Shown here one piece after another: positions 33,887 to 45,339 of a stretch of DNA of 47,736 nucleotides. The position numbers and the translations under genes are program-made. The notes under the pieces were generated by a model. That model saw only the letters and a program-made list of their open reading frames with translations, was not told the DNA's origin and ran no database searches. Positions within the stretch are counted from its first letter, which is position 1, and every line of letters starts with the position of its first letter. Source of the stretch: Tepidicella xavieri (GTDB lineage: Bacteria > Pseudomonadota > Gammaproteobacteria > Burkholderiales > Burkholderiaceae_C); assembly GCF_004363315.1 (NCBI RefSeq), contig NZ_SNYL01000018.1, positions 1-47,736 on the forward strand, in the 5' to 3' direction.

Positions 33887-34333
33887 TCACAAGTCCAGAC
33901 AGGTCACGCCGAGCTGATGGGCGGCGGCTTTCATCGGTTGGTCAAACGTGGCCAGATGCGCGTTCAATCGACGGGCCAGCTCTACATAGGAGGCGTCGTA
34001 GTAGCTCAAGCCGGTTGTCATGGCGATGTCCAAAGTGCTTTGCTGAATGTGCATGTCGGGCACCTGGTCGAGCACGATCCTCGGGTAGCGGAAAGTGCGC
34101 AAAAGATCAGGGATATCGGCCGCCATGATGTGCCCTTTGCGCGCGTAGGTTTGAAGCACATTCGCCGACTCCCACAGCCAAAGCACCGGAGCGTGCAAGA
34201 TGCGTCGGCTTTTGTAGCCGTCCAGAAAAAGCTGCTCAGCGGCCTTACAGCCCGGCCGATCTTGAAACAACCAGGTCATACTGACTGAGGCGTCGATCAC
34301 CACCTCGGGCAGTCTGGGAGGGGGAGAGGCCAT
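33887..34333 (-). CDS. vapC: VapC-type toxin, PIN domain ribonuclease
   Basis: Predicted Mg2+-dependent RNase toxin of 148 residues. The four conserved acidic residues of the PIN fold are visible: D14 in VVIDASV, the Glu in [10 protein letters not shown], the first Asp in [10 protein letters not shown], and the Asp in HLATFDQPM. The start overlaps the antitoxin stop in TGATG, typical of coupled toxin-antitoxin pairs. Targets are unknown. An in-frame longer reading from 34369 would overlap the antitoxin and is rejected. Confidence 0.88.
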   Translation of the reverse strand: MASPPPRLPEVVIDASVSMTWLFQDRPGCKAAEQLFLDGYKSRRILHAPVLWLWESANVLQTYARKGHIMAADIPDLLRTFRYPRIVLDQVPDMHIQQSTLDIAMTTGLSYYDASYVELARRLNAHLATFDQPMKAAAHQLGVTCLDL

Positions 34334-34596
34334 CAAAACCGCCGCCCTTCGTCCCGAAAGCGCTTCCAATCTTCTGGCCGAGCCATTGGAGCGATTTTGG
34401 ACCGAGCAGCGGCCAGCACGGCCAACGCCTCGGCTTCCAGTTGGGCATCGGATTGGCGAAGCGGCGGCGCTTCGGCCGCCACCAATTTGACCACGGCCTT
34501 GCCATGACGGGTGAGCACGATTTCTTCACCCCGCTCAGCCGCATGCACCAAGCTGGAGAGCTGATTCTTGGCTTGAGCAATGGTGACAGTTTGCAT
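34333..34596 (-). CDS. vapB: Phd/YefM-type antitoxin (VapB partner)
   Basis: Antitoxin of 87 residues. The N-terminal DNA-binding part MQTVTIAQAKNQLSSLV followed by ERGEEIVLTRHGKAVVKLV is the Phd/YefM fold; the C-terminal part (EDWKRFRDEGRRF) would wrap around the toxin. Phd-type antitoxins commonly pair with PIN toxins. Repeated TATGGCCA elements just upstream are likely autoregulatory operators. Its stop overlaps the vapC start. Confidence 0.88.
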   Translation of the reverse strand: MQTVTIAQAKNQLSSLVHAAERGEEIVLTRHGKAVVKLVAAEAPPLRQSDAQLEAEALAVLAAARSKIAPMARPEDWKRFRDEGRRF

Positions 34597-34609
34597 GATT
34601 CACCCTCAA

Positions 34610-34640
34610 TATGGCCACAATTAAGAAAATTATGGCCATA
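34610..34640 (-). promoter_or_regulatory. Likely operator/promoter region of vapBC
   Basis: TATGGCCA occurs at 34610-34617 and again at 34631-34638, 21 bp apart, two helical turns, in an AT-rich 60-bp gap between guaB and vapB. The second copy is part of the perfect palindrome TATGGCCATA (34631-34640). On the minus strand the adjoining CATAAT is a good -10 candidate, overlapped by the repeat. Antitoxin binding and autorepression are inferred from position. Confidence 0.6.
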
Positions 34641-34655
34641 TTTTAAAGCGAGCGC

Positions 34656-36191
<1,536 letters not shown>

Positions 36192-36230
36192 TCAAACGAG
36201 CCTTCGGATGACAACGACAGGGAGAAGCGC

Positions 36231-36650
36231 ATGAAAACGGGACAGGCACCCCACCCCGGCAAGGGCTGGTGGCGAATCGCCACCGTCTTGATCTGGGCCT
36301 GGGCCGCTGGCTGCGCCAGGGCAGACATGTGGATCTGGCTCGACGACAACGGCCGTCGCGTCCTCAGCGACCGGCCTCCCCCCGCGTCGGTGCCGCCGCA
36401 GCACATCTTGCAAAGACCCGCGCCGGCCGTCACGCCCCCGGCAGACACGCCCACACGCCCCGCCCCGACGACACCGGCCGAGATCCGTGCCGATAACTGT
36501 CAGCGGGCCCAAGCTTCGCTGGCCGTGCTCAAGGGCCCGCACACCTTGCTCATGCCCGATGAGCAAGGCCGCCCCGTCCCGATGGATGAGGCCATGAAAC
36601 GCGCCGAGCGTGCACGGCTGCGCCAGATCATCCGAGACAACTGCCGTTGA
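36231..36650 (+). CDS. Exported DUF4124 domain protein (paralogue of the gene at 23630)
   Basis: Predicted periplasmic protein of 139 residues, starting at ATG 36231 with GGGAGAAG upstream. A signal peptide (IATVLIWAWAAGCARA) is followed by the DUF4124 core WIWLDDNGRRVLSDRPPPAS, a proline-rich linker and the C-terminal two-cysteine domain AEIRADNCQRAQASL ... RQIIRDNC. The last domain matches the paralogue almost position by position (AEIRA-x-NCQRA, D-x-x-M-x-x-AERAR), while the linker is shorter. Function unknown. It is divergent from guaB. Confidence 0.82.
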   Translation: MKTGQAPHPGKGWWRIATVLIWAWAAGCARADMWIWLDDNGRRVLSDRPPPASVPPQHILQRPAPAVTPPADTPTRPAPTTPAEIRADNCQRAQASLAVLKGPHTLLMPDEQGRPVPMDEAMKRAERARLRQIIRDNCR

Positions 36651-36667
36651 GCGTCGCCGTCAGCGCC

Positions 36668-36991
36668 TCAGTAGCCGGGCTTGCCACCCGGACGGCGGCG
36701 GGCAAACAGGCCCGCGGCACGCGCTCCCTGTCGGCCAAAACGCTCCCGGCGCGCCACCTTGGGATCGACCCGCAAGGGGCGATAGACCTCCACCCGGTCC
36801 AGGGGCTGCAGCCGGGTGTCTAGATGGGCCTTGCGGCCCCAGATGCCCACGTCCAGGCCTTGCCACGTCTGAACCGGCCAGCCAGTGGCCTGCAAAGCCT
36901 CGGCCACCGTGGCGCCTTCGGGAAGGTCGAGCATCACTTCCTTCACCTGCCTGGGCGCGGGGCTGTGCGCAACGGTCACCTGCATGGTCAT
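36668..36991 (-). CDS. rnfH: RnfH family ubiquitin-like protein
   Basis: Small beta-grasp (ubiquitin-like) protein of 107 residues. The segment VTVAHSPAPRQVKEVMLDLPEG, the VGIWGRKAHLDTRLQPLDRVEVYRPL stretch with the family's (G/D)R-V-E-(I/V)-YRPL motif, and an Arg-rich tail identify RnfH. It is almost always next to ratA, and here its ATG overlaps the ratA stop. Role unknown; links to Rnf electron transfer or sulfur carriage have been suggested only by fold and context. Confidence 0.88.
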   Translation of the reverse strand: MTMQVTVAHSPAPRQVKEVMLDLPEGATVAEALQATGWPVQTWQGLDVGIWGRKAHLDTRLQPLDRVEVYRPLRVDPKVARRERFGRQGARAAGLFARRRPGGKPGY

Positions 36992-37431
36992 TCCCCGTAC
37001 ACCTGATCGGCGCGCTTGACGAACGCATCCACCAGGCTGCCGGCAATCTTGTCGAACACCGGTCCCACCAACGCTGCCAGCGCGGCGCTGGAAAAGCCAT
37101 AGTTGAGCGTGAAGTCGATGCGGCAGGCGCGTGACTGCCCATCGCCCACGGGCTTGAACTCCCAAGTGCCGTCCATGTGCGAAAACGGGCCATCCACCAG
37201 TTCCAGGTGAATGCGCCGGTCATCGACATGGGTGTTGCGGGTGGTGAAGCTCTTTTTCAGGCCACCAATCGACATGCCGATGGAGGCAACCATGCCATCG
37301 GGCGTGCGCTCCAACACCTTCCCGTGGCTGCACCAAGGGAGAAACTCAGGATAACGCTCCACATCGGTGACCAGCGCGAACATCTCGTGCGGGCTGTGCC
37401 AGATGAGAACGGTCTTGTGAATGCTCTTCAT
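36988..37431 (-). CDS. ratA: RatA, START/COQ10-like ribosome association toxin family protein
   Basis: Polyketide cyclase/START-fold protein of 147 residues. Features are the N terminus MKSIHKTVLIWHSPHEMFALV, YPEFLPWC near residue 31, and the final helix GPVFDKIAGSLVDAFVKRADQVYG. E. coli RatA was described as inhibiting 70S ribosome assembly, whereas mitochondrial relatives (Coq10) bind ubiquinone; a respiratory role is at least as likely in this organism. It is divergent from smpB, the conserved neighbourhood. Confidence 0.9.
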   Translation of the reverse strand: MKSIHKTVLIWHSPHEMFALVTDVERYPEFLPWCSHGKVLERTPDGMVASIGMSIGGLKKSFTTRNTHVDDRRIHLELVDGPFSHMDGTWEFKPVGDGQSRACRIDFTLNYGFSSAALAALVGPVFDKIAGSLVDAFVKRADQVYGE

Positions 37432-37508
37432 CGAAGCCTTTGGGCTTACATACAATGCTTGCTGCTCTGTGGGGATTGTAGAGGTCCCGCATCCCCCCTT
37501 CATTTGAC

Positions 37509-38000
37509 ATGTCACAAACCAAGAAAGCCCCTGCGGCCCAGCAGCGCGACAGCCGCATCGCCGAGAACAAGAAAGCCTCGTTCAATTACCACATCGAGGA
37601 GCGCCACGAATGCGGCCTGGTGCTGCAAGGCTGGGAAGTGAAGGCCGTGCGCGCCGGCAAGGTGCAACTCACCGAAGGGTATGTGGTGGTCCGCGACGGC
37701 GAGTTGTTCCTCATTGGCTGCCTCATCCACCCACTGCGCAGCGCCTCCACCCATGTGAGCGCCGACAGCGCGCGCACCCGCAAACTGCTGATGCACAAAC
37801 AGGAAATTCAGCGCCTCATCGGCAAGGTGGAGCAGCGCGGCTACACCCTGGTGCCGCTGAACCTGCACTGGAAAAATGGGCGGGTGAAGTGTGAGATTGC
37901 GCTGGCGCGCGGCAAGGCCGAGCACGACAAGCGCGACACCATCAAGGAGCGCGAAGGCAAGCGAGAAGTGGAGCGGGCGATGAAGCAGCGGCAGCTCTGA
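37509..38000 (+). CDS. smpB: SsrA-binding protein SmpB
   Basis: Partner of tmRNA in rescue of stalled ribosomes. The 163 residues include [30 protein letters not shown] in parts, the [19 protein letters not shown] segment, and the basic C-terminal tail [25 protein letters not shown], which enters the mRNA channel. The length is at the usual upper end. It starts 77 bases from divergent ratA. No ssrA gene was found in the window. Confidence 0.96.
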   Translation: MSQTKKAPAAQQRDSRIAENKKASFNYHIEERHECGLVLQGWEVKAVRAGKVQLTEGYVVVRDGELFLIGCLIHPLRSASTHVSADSARTRKLLMHKQEIQRLIGKVEQRGYTLVPLNLHWKNGRVKCEIALARGKAEHDKRDTIKEREGKREVERAMKQRQL

Positions 38001-38051
38001 GCCCGCGGCAAGGGCAGGCCAGGCCCTGCCCCGATCGCGGCACCTGCCGGC

Positions 38052-39197
38052 TCAACCCAGATCGCGCAACGGGTGCGCGGCCGCCGGCCACGGACTGACG
38101 AAGAACGGCTCGACCATCTCGGGGGTGACGGATTCTATCGTTTGTGGATTCCAGCGCGGGCTGTGGTCTTTGTCCACGGCCAGTGCCCGAATGCCCTCCA
38201 CCGTTTCCGAGGCCGCAGGCCCACGCCCCAGATGCCGCGGATGGAAGCAATGGCGGACCATGTCGCGTTCCATGCGCAGTTCATCGGCCAGGGCCATGCC
38301 CCGAGCCCGGCGGATCTGCGCCAGCACGACATGCAGCATCAGCGGGCTGCGCTGCTGCAGCGTGTGCAAGGTTTGGCACGCGATATCGGTGCCTGCCGCC
38401 TGCAATCGCTGGGCGATTTCGGGCACCGTGTCGGCTGCGAAGGCGTGTTCCAATTCCTCCGCCAGCGGCTGCGCGCCCAGCGTCAGGGCGGCCGCCTCGC
38501 CGGTTTTCCATCCCAACGCTGGCATCTGCGCCTGCCAGTCGGCCCAGAAATCGACCGGGTTGCCGGCCTGCACCCGTTGTAGCGCCTCCCAGCCTTTGGA
38601 CAAGGTATCAGCTGGCGCCCACACATCGGCCAGCCCCCACAGCATGGCTTGAGCGCCCGAAATCACCTGCCCCGTCAGCCCCAGATATTCGCCCACCCGG
38701 CCTGGCGTGCGCCCGAGGAAGTAGCCGCCACCCACATCGGGAAACAGGCCGATATGGGTCTCGGGCATCGCGACTTTGGATCGCTCGGTCACGATGCGGC
38801 AGCGCCCCCCTTGGCTGATGCCCATGCCCCCGCCCATGACCACCCCGTCCATGAACGCGATGTAAGGCTTGGGATAGGTGAAGATCAGGTGATTCAGCGC
38901 ATATTCCTCGGTGAAGAAATCCTCCAACGCCGGATCGCCTGCCAGGGCCGCTCGATGGAAAAACCGGATGTCTCCCCCCGCGCAAAAGGCGCCGAAATCG
39001 CCCAGCTTGCTCTTGCCACGAATGGCCACGGCATGGATGCGTTCATCCTCTTTCCAGGCTGTCAGGGCTGCGGTGAGCGCCCGGATCATGGGCAGGCTCA
39101 GCGCATTGAGCGCGCCTGGGCGGTTGAGCGTGATCAGCCCCACCCCGTTGGGGCTGGCTTCGACGATCACGTCGGCATGGTCAAAGCGATCGTTCAT
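38052..39197 (-). CDS. Enoyl-CoA hydratase/isomerase family protein, 3-hydroxyisobutyryl-CoA hydrolase type
   Basis: Crotonase-superfamily enzyme of 381 residues, the length of 3-hydroxyisobutyryl-CoA hydrolases of valine breakdown rather than of simple hydratases (about 260). Family features are LNRPGALNALSLPMI, the oxyanion segment FCAGGDIRFFH, GVVMGGGMGISQGG, and MPETHIGLFPDVGGGYFL, whose Glu and Asp are the catalytic residues in this subfamily. The C-terminal part (FHPRHLGRGPAASETVEGIRALAVDKD) also fits. Ends convergent with smpB, 51 bases apart; that gap can fold a 7-bp GC stem (GGGCAGG/CCTGCCC) without a T run. Confidence 0.88.
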   Translation of the reverse strand: MNDRFDHADVIVEASPNGVGLITLNRPGALNALSLPMIRALTAALTAWKEDERIHAVAIRGKSKLGDFGAFCAGGDIRFFHRAALAGDPALEDFFTEEYALNHLIFTYPKPYIAFMDGVVMGGGMGISQGGRCRIVTERSKVAMPETHIGLFPDVGGGYFLGRTPGRVGEYLGLTGQVISGAQAMLWGLADVWAPADTLSKGWEALQRVQAGNPVDFWADWQAQMPALGWKTGEAAALTLGAQPLAEELEHAFAADTVPEIAQRLQAAGTDIACQTLHTLQQRSPLMLHVVLAQIRRARGMALADELRMERDMVRHCFHPRHLGRGPAASETVEGIRALAVDKDHSPRWNPQTIESVTPEMVEPFFVSPWPAAAHPLRDLG

Positions 39198-39291
39198 CGG
39201 GTAGTCTCCTGTTGTGCGTTTGAAGTCCGGCCAAGGGTGGGGCCAGCGCCGTGCGTTGTCATCACGCAGCACCCTGCCTTGGGCCCCAAGC

Positions 39292-41121
39292 TCATGCCGC
39301 CTCACGTTGCGCCCGCTTGCGCTCGTGTTCCTTGAGGAAGCGCTTGCGCAGCCGGATGCTCTTCGGGGTGATTTCCACCAACTCGTCGTCGTCGATGAAA
39401 TCCACCGCGTACTCCAGCGTCAACTCGATGGGGGGGGTGATTTTGATGGCATCCTCTTTGCCGCTGACGCGGAAGTTGGTCAGCTGCTTGGTGCGCGTGG
39501 CATTGACGACCAAGTCGTTTTCCCGGCTGTGAATGCCCACGATCATGCCTTCATAGACCGGGTCACCGGCCTTGACGAACATGCGGCCACGGTCGTCCAG
39601 CTTGCCCAGGGCATAGGTGAAGATCTCGCCATCGTCCATGGAGATGAGCACCCCGTTCTTGCGCCCGCCGATGTCGCCCTTGTGCGGCTCGTAGCCATCG
39701 AAGATGGACGAAATCAAGCCAGAACCCCGGGTGAGGTTGAGAAATTCGTTGGAAAATCCGATCAACCCGCGGGCGGGGATGCGGTATTCCAGCCGCACAC
39801 GGCCGCGGCCGTCGGGCTCCATGTTGACCAGCTCGCCTTTGCGCAGGCCCAGGGCCTGCATCACACCACCCTGGTGTTCCTCCTCCACGTCGGCCGTCAC
39901 CAGTTCCATCGGCTCGCACTTGACGCCGTCGATCTCCTGGAACACCACGCGCGGCTTGGAGACGGCCAGCTCATAGCCTTCGCGGCGCATGTTCTCCAGC
40001 AGGATGGTCAGGTGCAGTTCGCCCCGGCCCGAGACCTCGAACACCCCGTCTTCGTCGGTCTCCTTCACGCGCAGGGCCACGTTGCTTTGCAGCTCTTTCT
40101 GCAGGCGGTCCCAGATCTGCCGGCTGGTGACGAACTTGCCTTCGCGGCCGGCCAGCGGGCTGGTGTTGACACAGAAATTCATGGTCAGCGTCGGCTCATC
40201 GACCTTGAGCATGGGCAGCGGAGCCGGGTTGACCGGATCGGTCACCGTCACGCCAATCCCGATCTCGTCGATGCCATTGATCAGCACGATGTTGCCCGGG
40301 CCGGCTTCGGGCGTTTGGGTGCGATCCAACCCCTGGAAGGTCAGGACTTGGTTGATGCGGCCTTTGGTGCGTCTGCCATCTGGCCCTTCACACACCAGCA
40401 CTTCCATGCCGGGCTTGATGGTGCCGGCATTGACACGTCCCACGCCGATGCGGCCGACGAAGCTGGAGTAGTCCAGCGCGGAAATCTGCAGCTGCAGCGG
40501 GGCGGCGGGGTCGCCGTCGTGCGCCGGCACATGCTTGAGGATGGTGTCAAACAAGGCCGACATATCCGGCCCCCACTGCTGGCCAGGCTCGCCCTCTTCC
40601 AGACTGGACCATCCATTGATGCCCGAGGCATACACCACGGGGAAGTCCAGCTGCTCGTCGGTGGCGCCCAGTTTGTCGAACAGATCGAAGGCGGCGTTGA
40701 TCACCTTGTCGCAATTGGCCCCGGGTTTGTCCACCTTGTTGACCACGACGATGGGCTTGAGCCCCAGGGCCAGCGCCTTTTTGGTGACGAAGCGGGTCTG
40801 CGGCATCGGGCCCTCCTGCGCGTCGATGAGCAGGAGCACACCATCGACCATGGACAGCGCCCGTTCCACTTCGCCACCGAAATCGGCGTGACCCGGGGTG
40901 TCAACGATGTTGATGTGCGTGTCCTTCCAGCGCACGGCGCAGTTCTTGGCCAGGATGGTGATGCCGCGTTCACGCTCCAAGGCGTTGGAATCCATCACCG
41001 TGTCCACGACTTTTTCGTGCTCGGCAAAGGTGCCGCTTTGGCGCAGCAGTTGATCGACCATGGTGGTTTTGCCGTGGTCCACGTGGGCGATGATGGCGAT
41101 GTTGCGAATGGGTGTGGTCAT
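39292..41121 (-). CDS. typA: Ribosome-associated GTPase TypA/BipA
   Basis: Translational GTPase of 609 residues acting in ribosome assembly and stress. G motifs are AHVDHGKTT (12-20), [13 protein letters not shown] and NKVDKP, followed by beta-barrel, EF-G-like domains III and V, and the BipA-specific C-terminal domain ([20 protein letters not shown] read in part, then [16 protein letters not shown]-like sequence). It overlaps the truB stop by 4 bases (ATGA), so it is the last gene of the rimP-nusA-infB-rbfA-truB-typA unit. Confidence 0.96.
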   Translation of the reverse strand: MTTPIRNIAIIAHVDHGKTTMVDQLLRQSGTFAEHEKVVDTVMDSNALERERGITILAKNCAVRWKDTHINIVDTPGHADFGGEVERALSMVDGVLLLIDAQEGPMPQTRFVTKKALALGLKPIVVVNKVDKPGANCDKVINAAFDLFDKLGATDEQLDFPVVYASGINGWSSLEEGEPGQQWGPDMSALFDTILKHVPAHDGDPAAPLQLQISALDYSSFVGRIGVGRVNAGTIKPGMEVLVCEGPDGRRTKGRINQVLTFQGLDRTQTPEAGPGNIVLINGIDEIGIGVTVTDPVNPAPLPMLKVDEPTLTMNFCVNTSPLAGREGKFVTSRQIWDRLQKELQSNVALRVKETDEDGVFEVSGRGELHLTILLENMRREGYELAVSKPRVVFQEIDGVKCEPMELVTADVEEEHQGGVMQALGLRKGELVNMEPDGRGRVRLEYRIPARGLIGFSNEFLNLTRGSGLISSIFDGYEPHKGDIGGRKNGVLISMDDGEIFTYALGKLDDRGRMFVKAGDPVYEGMIVGIHSRENDLVVNATRTKQLTNFRVSGKEDAIKITPPIELTLEYAVDFIDDDELVEITPKSIRLRKRFLKEHERKRAQREAA

Positions 41122-42071
41122 GATGAGTGGGCTTGCAGGATTTGACGGATTTCTTCGGGGCTGAGCAACCGTTGGGCAATGAGCTCGCCGCCACGGACCT
41201 GCCCTGTGCCCAGCAAGGCCCGGGGACGGTCGCCCCAGACGGCCACCAGTGGGGCATCGGACCAATGGCCACGGCGGCGCATGCCACTGAGAAAGCGGGC
41301 GGCATTGTCGCTGTCGAGCGTGACGCGGGGATGTCCGGCCAGCAAGGCTTCGACAGGTTGCAGCAGGCCACAGCGCTCGCCCTCAGGCAAGGCTTCGATG
41401 TGCGCCAGCGTCACGCATTGGTCGAGCGCAAAGCCGCCTGTGGCCACGCGGCGCAGCTCAACCAGATGCGCGCCACAACCCAGGGCTTGGCCAATGTCTT
41501 CGCCCAGGGTTCGGATGTAGGTGCCCTTGCTGCAGTGCACGCGCAGCCGCAGGCTGGGTGCCTCGCCGTGCAGGTGCATGTCCAGCAGTTCCAGGGCATG
41601 GATGGTGACCGTGCGCGGCGTGCGCTCCACTTCTTGGCCTTGACGGGCATATTCGTACAGCGCCTTGCCCTCTTTCTTCAGGGCGCTGTGCATGGGCGGC
41701 ACCTGAACGATGGCGCCGGTGAATCGGTCCAGCACTTCGACGACCTGGCCGGGCGTACAGGCCACGGCCTGGCGCTGGATCACTTCGCCCTCGGCGTCGC
41801 CGGTGCGGGTCATCACCCCCAGGCGCAACGTGGTTTCGTAGGTCTTGTCGGCGTCCAGATGCAACTGGCTGAATTTGGTCGCCGCGCCGAAACACAGCGG
41901 CAGCACGCCGGTGGCCAGCGGGTCCAGCGTGCCGGTATGGCCGGCCTTTTCCGCTCGCAGCAGCCATTTGACTTTCTGTAAAGCCTCATTGCTGGACAAG
42001 CCCAGCGGCTTGTCCAAGAGCAGCACCCCATGCACAGGGCGCCGCTGCACCCTGGTGCGTGGCGCGTTCAT
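41118..42071 (-). CDS. truB: tRNA pseudouridine(55) synthase TruB
   Basis: Makes the universal pseudouridine 55 in the T loop of tRNAs. The 317 residues include HGVLLLDKPLGLSSNEAL and the catalytic motif GHTGTLD50PLATGVLPL with Asp50 as nucleophile, the KTYETTLRLGVMTRTGD segment and a C-terminal PUA-like part. It begins 5 bases after rbfA, as in most proteobacteria. Confidence 0.96.
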   Translation of the reverse strand: MNAPRTRVQRRPVHGVLLLDKPLGLSSNEALQKVKWLLRAEKAGHTGTLDPLATGVLPLCFGAATKFSQLHLDADKTYETTLRLGVMTRTGDAEGEVIQRQAVACTPGQVVEVLDRFTGAIVQVPPMHSALKKEGKALYEYARQGQEVERTPRTVTIHALELLDMHLHGEAPSLRLRVHCSKGTYIRTLGEDIGQALGCGAHLVELRRVATGGFALDQCVTLAHIEALPEGERCGLLQPVEALLAGHPRVTLDSDNAARFLSGMRRRGHWSDAPLVAVWGDRPRALLGTGQVRGGELIAQRLLSPEEIRQILQAHSS

Positions 42072-42076
42072 GTCGG

Positions 42077-42445
42077 TCAGTCGTCTTTGGAGCGGGAGGC
42101 CACGGCCTTGGCGATCAAGGCGTTCAAATCGGCCGCGCGTTCGGTGGTGCGATCGAAATGGAAGTGCAGCGTGGGCACAGTGTGGATGTGCAGGCGCTTG
42201 AACAAGCCATTGCGCAGAAAACCGGCGGCCTGATTCAGCGCTTCCTCGGTTTCCTGCGGATCGCCCACCAGCACGCTGAAATACACCTTGGCGTGGGCAT
42301 AGTCGGGCGTGACTTCCACGCCTTGCAGCGTCACCATGCCCACGCGCGGGTCCTTCAACTCGCGGGCAATGAGCTCGGTGAGGTCGCGCTGGATCTGGTC
42401 GGCGACCTTGAAGCTGCGATTGGACGGAGACTTGCGGGCGGCCAT
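42077..42445 (-). CDS. rbfA: 30S ribosome-binding factor RbfA
   Basis: Ribosome maturation factor of 122 residues with a KH-like fold. It starts with [27 protein letters not shown] in the family pattern and contains [18 protein letters not shown] and [19 protein letters not shown]. It needs only three bases after the infB stop, indicating tight coupling. Needed for 16S 5' end processing and cold adaptation in relatives. Confidence 0.95.
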   Translation of the reverse strand: MAARKSPSNRSFKVADQIQRDLTELIARELKDPRVGMVTLQGVEVTPDYAHAKVYFSVLVGDPQETEEALNQAAGFLRNGLFKRLHIHTVPTLHFHFDRTTERAADLNALIAKAVASRSKDD

Positions 42446-42448
42446 GGC

Positions 42449-45310
42449 TTACAGCGTGCGGGCGATTTCCTTGATTTCGAACAACTCAAGAATATCGCCT
42501 TCCTGAATGTCGTTGTAGTTCTTGAGCTTGATGCCGCACTCGAAGCCTTCCTTGACCTCGCGCACATCGTCCTTTTCGCGCTTGAGCGATTCGAGCTCGC
42601 CGGTGTAAATGACCACGTTGTCGCGCAGCAGCCGGAAGTGCGCCGAGCGGGTGACCCGGCCCTGCGTGACCATGCAGCCGGCCACCGTGCCGATCTTGGA
42701 GGCCACGAACACGCGCCGGATTTCGGCCATGCCGATGACCTCCTCGCGCTTTTCCGGGGCCAGCATGCCCGACATGGCGGCCTTGAGCTCATCGACGGCG
42801 TCGTAAATGATGTTGTAGTAGTGCAGATCGACGTCGTTGGCTTCGGCGAGCTTGCGCGCGTTGGCATCGGCCCGCACGTTGAAGCCGATGACGATGGCTT
42901 TGGAGGCGATCGCGAGGTTGATGTCGGACTCGCTGATGCCACCCACGCCGGCATAGACCAGTTGCACGCGCACCTCGTCGGTAGAGAGCTTGAGCAGGGC
43001 CGCCGACAGCGCCTCCTGCGAGCCCTGCACGTCGGCCTTGATGATGATGGGCAACGTCTTGACTTCGCCGGCCTGCATCTCGGCAAACATGTTTTCGAGC
43101 TTGGCGGCTTGCTGCTTGGCCAGCTTGGTAGAGCGGAATTTGCCGGCGCGGTAGGTGGCGATTTCACGGGCGCGGCGTTCATCGGCCAGCACCATGAAGT
43201 CATCGCCCGCCTGCGGCACTTCGGCCAAACCTTGAATTTCCACCGGGATGGAGGGGCCCGCCTCTTTGACCTGACGGCCGTTTTCGTCCAGCATGGCACG
43301 CACGCGGCCCGATGTCTGGCCGGCCAGCACCACGTCGCCCACTTTCAGCGTGCCCGACTGCACCAGTACGGTGGCCACGGCGCCGCGCCCTTTGTCCAGA
43401 CGCGCTTCGATCACCAGGCCCTTGGCATTGGCGTCCACCGGGGCTTTGAGCTCCAGCACTTCGGCTTGCAGGAGCACGTTTTCCAGCAGGTCGTCGATGC
43501 CCATCCCCGTCTTGGACGAGACGGCAATGAAGGGCGAATCGCCACCGAACTCCTCGGGCACCACTTCCTCGGCCACCAACTCGGCCTTGACCTTCTCGAT
43601 GTTGGCCTCGGGCTTGTCGGCCTTGGTCATGGCCACCACGATGGGGACGCCGGCGGCCTTGGCATGCTTGATGGCCTCGCGGGTCTGGGGCATGACGCCG
43701 TCGTCGGCCGCGCAGACCAGGATGACGATGTCCGTGGCCTGGGCGCCACGGGCACGCATGGCGGTGAAGGCCTCGTGACCGGGCGTATCCAGGAAGGTGA
43801 TCATGCCGCGCGGGGTATTCACATGGTAGGCCCCGATGTGCTGGGTGATGCCACCGGCTTCGCCTGCCGCCACCTTGGAGCGGCGGATGTAATCCAGCAG
43901 CGAGGTCTTGCCGTGGTCCACGTGGCCCATGACGGTGACCACTGGCGCACGGGGCTTGGGCTCGCCCTGCTGCGACAGCACCTCTTCCTCGGTGAAAGCC
44001 TCCGGGTCGTCCAGCGCGGCGGCGACTGCCTTGTGCCCCAGTTCCTCCACCACGATCATCGCGGTGTCCTGGTCCAGCGACTGGTTGATGGTGACCATCT
44101 GCCCAAGTTTCATGAGGACCTTGATGACCTCCGACGCCTTGACCGCCATTTTGTGCGCCAGCTCGGCCACGGTGATGGTTTCGGGCACGTGGATTTCGAG
44201 CACCTTGGCCTCTGTCGGGGCTGCGAAATGGGTTTCCCGCTCATCGCGCCCACCGCGCTTGCCGCCTTTGGGGCCGGCGCGCCAGTTGCTGCCTGCGCGC
44301 CCGGAAGCCCCGGTGTCGCCGCGGGTCTTGAGTTCTTTCTTCTTGCCGGACTCGTCTTTCCAGGTGGAGGACAGGGCCTCGGACTTGACCTCTTTCTTGC
44401 CGCCGCTGCTGCTGCCAGCAGGCGCAGGCTTGGGCGGCGTGGTAGCGGGTTTGTGCAAGGTGCCTTTGATGCCGGGCTTGGCTTCGGCAGGCTTGGGCTC
44501 TTCCGGCTTCTTGGCCACCAACACCTTTTTGGGCGCAGCCATCATGGCGCGAATCGCTTCGGCCTCTTCCAGCGCTTTGCGGCGGCGCTCTTCGAGTTCG
44601 CGGGCGCGGCGCTCTTCTTCGGCCTTCTCGGCCGCCAAACGGCGCTGGGCCTCCTCTTCGGCGCGGGCCTGGGCGGCTTTCTCGGCCGCCTGAGCTTGCT
44701 CGGCGGCCGCATCCTGCGTCGGCGCCGAAGCCGCCGGCTGGCCGGCCGAGCGGGCCGCCTCGGCTTGCTGCTCGCGGGCCAGTCGCTCGGCGGCGGCACG
44801 GGCCTCGGCTTCCTCACGCAGCCGCTGGGCCTCTGCCGCGGCGCGGGCTTCGGCTTCTTCGCGCTCACGGCGGCGCTGCGCCAGCTCTTCCTCCTGGCGG
44901 CGAAGCAGCTCGGCCTGGCGGCGGGCTTCTTCCTCGCGGCGTGCCAGTTCCCCGTCGTCAATTACCGGCGCCGGGGGGGTAGCAGGCTCGGACACGGCGG
45001 CGGGCTCGTCGTCACGCTTGATGAAGGTGCGCTTCTTGCGCACCTCGACCTGGATGGTACGGGCGCGGCCCGAGGCATCGGCCTGCTTGATCTCGGTGGT
45101 CGATTTCTTGGTCAGCGTGATTTTCTTGCGCTCGCCGCTGGCCGTGCCGTGGCTGGCCTTCAGATAGCTGAGCAACTGCTGCTTGTCAGACTCGGAGATC
45201 GGGTCGGTGCCGGCGCGTTTGTGCACACCCGCACTGGCCAGTTGCTCCAGCAGCAGGGACGTGGGTTTGTTGAGTTCGGCGGCGAATTCTGCGACGGTAT
45301 TGCTGGACAT
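42449..45310 (-). CDS. infB: Translation initiation factor IF-2
   Basis: GTPase that delivers initiator tRNA. The 953 residues are the long proteobacterial form: an N-terminal IF2N domain ([25 protein letters not shown]), a long Glu/Ala/Arg-rich segment of roughly residues 110-260 predicted as a coiled coil (runs such as [18 protein letters not shown]), then a Gly/Lys/Arg-rich linker, and the G domain with GHVDHGKTS near residue 460, DTPGHEAF and TKADKPEAN. Domains II-IV follow, ending [17 protein letters not shown]. An internal start for IF2-beta may exist but was not determined. It lies 29 bases after nusA. Confidence 0.97.
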   Translation of the reverse strand: MSSNTVAEFAAELNKPTSLLLEQLASAGVHKRAGTDPISESDKQQLLSYLKASHGTASGERKKITLTKKSTTEIKQADASGRARTIQVEVRKKRTFIKRDDEPAAVSEPATPPAPVIDDGELARREEEARRQAELLRRQEEELAQRRREREEAEARAAAEAQRLREEAEARAAAERLAREQQAEAARSAGQPAASAPTQDAAAEQAQAAEKAAQARAEEEAQRRLAAEKAEEERRARELEERRRKALEEAEAIRAMMAAPKKVLVAKKPEEPKPAEAKPGIKGTLHKPATTPPKPAPAGSSSGGKKEVKSEALSSTWKDESGKKKELKTRGDTGASGRAGSNWRAGPKGGKRGGRDERETHFAAPTEAKVLEIHVPETITVAELAHKMAVKASEVIKVLMKLGQMVTINQSLDQDTAMIVVEELGHKAVAAALDDPEAFTEEEVLSQQGEPKPRAPVVTVMGHVDHGKTSLLDYIRRSKVAAGEAGGITQHIGAYHVNTPRGMITFLDTPGHEAFTAMRARGAQATDIVILVCAADDGVMPQTREAIKHAKAAGVPIVVAMTKADKPEANIEKVKAELVAEEVVPEEFGGDSPFIAVSSKTGMGIDDLLENVLLQAEVLELKAPVDANAKGLVIEARLDKGRGAVATVLVQSGTLKVGDVVLAGQTSGRVRAMLDENGRQVKEAGPSIPVEIQGLAEVPQAGDDFMVLADERRAREIATYRAGKFRSTKLAKQQAAKLENMFAEMQAGEVKTLPIIIKADVQGSQEALSAALLKLSTDEVRVQLVYAGVGGISESDINLAIASKAIVIGFNVRADANARKLAEANDVDLHYYNIIYDAVDELKAAMSGMLAPEKREEVIGMAEIRRVFVASKIGTVAGCMVTQGRVTRSAHFRLLRDNVVIYTGELESLKREKDDVREVKEGFECGIKLKNYNDIQEGDILELFEIKEIARTL

Positions 45311-45339
45311 AGATGATTGACTCCGTGGGGCCTCCGTGA

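Noticed and set aside
38004-38035. GGGCAGG/CCTGCCC stem between smpB and the hydrolase gene as a bidirectional terminator
   Set aside because: The stem is good, but no T tract follows on either strand; one arm is also the CCCTGCCC octamer counted in the dif analysis.
42059-45316. A 1085-codon open frame on plus, opposite infB and rbfA
   Set aside because: It is the antisense shadow of GC-rich infB, with composition (Gly/His/Leu/Arg runs) set by the opposite codons. infB, rbfA and their operon context are unmistakable on minus.
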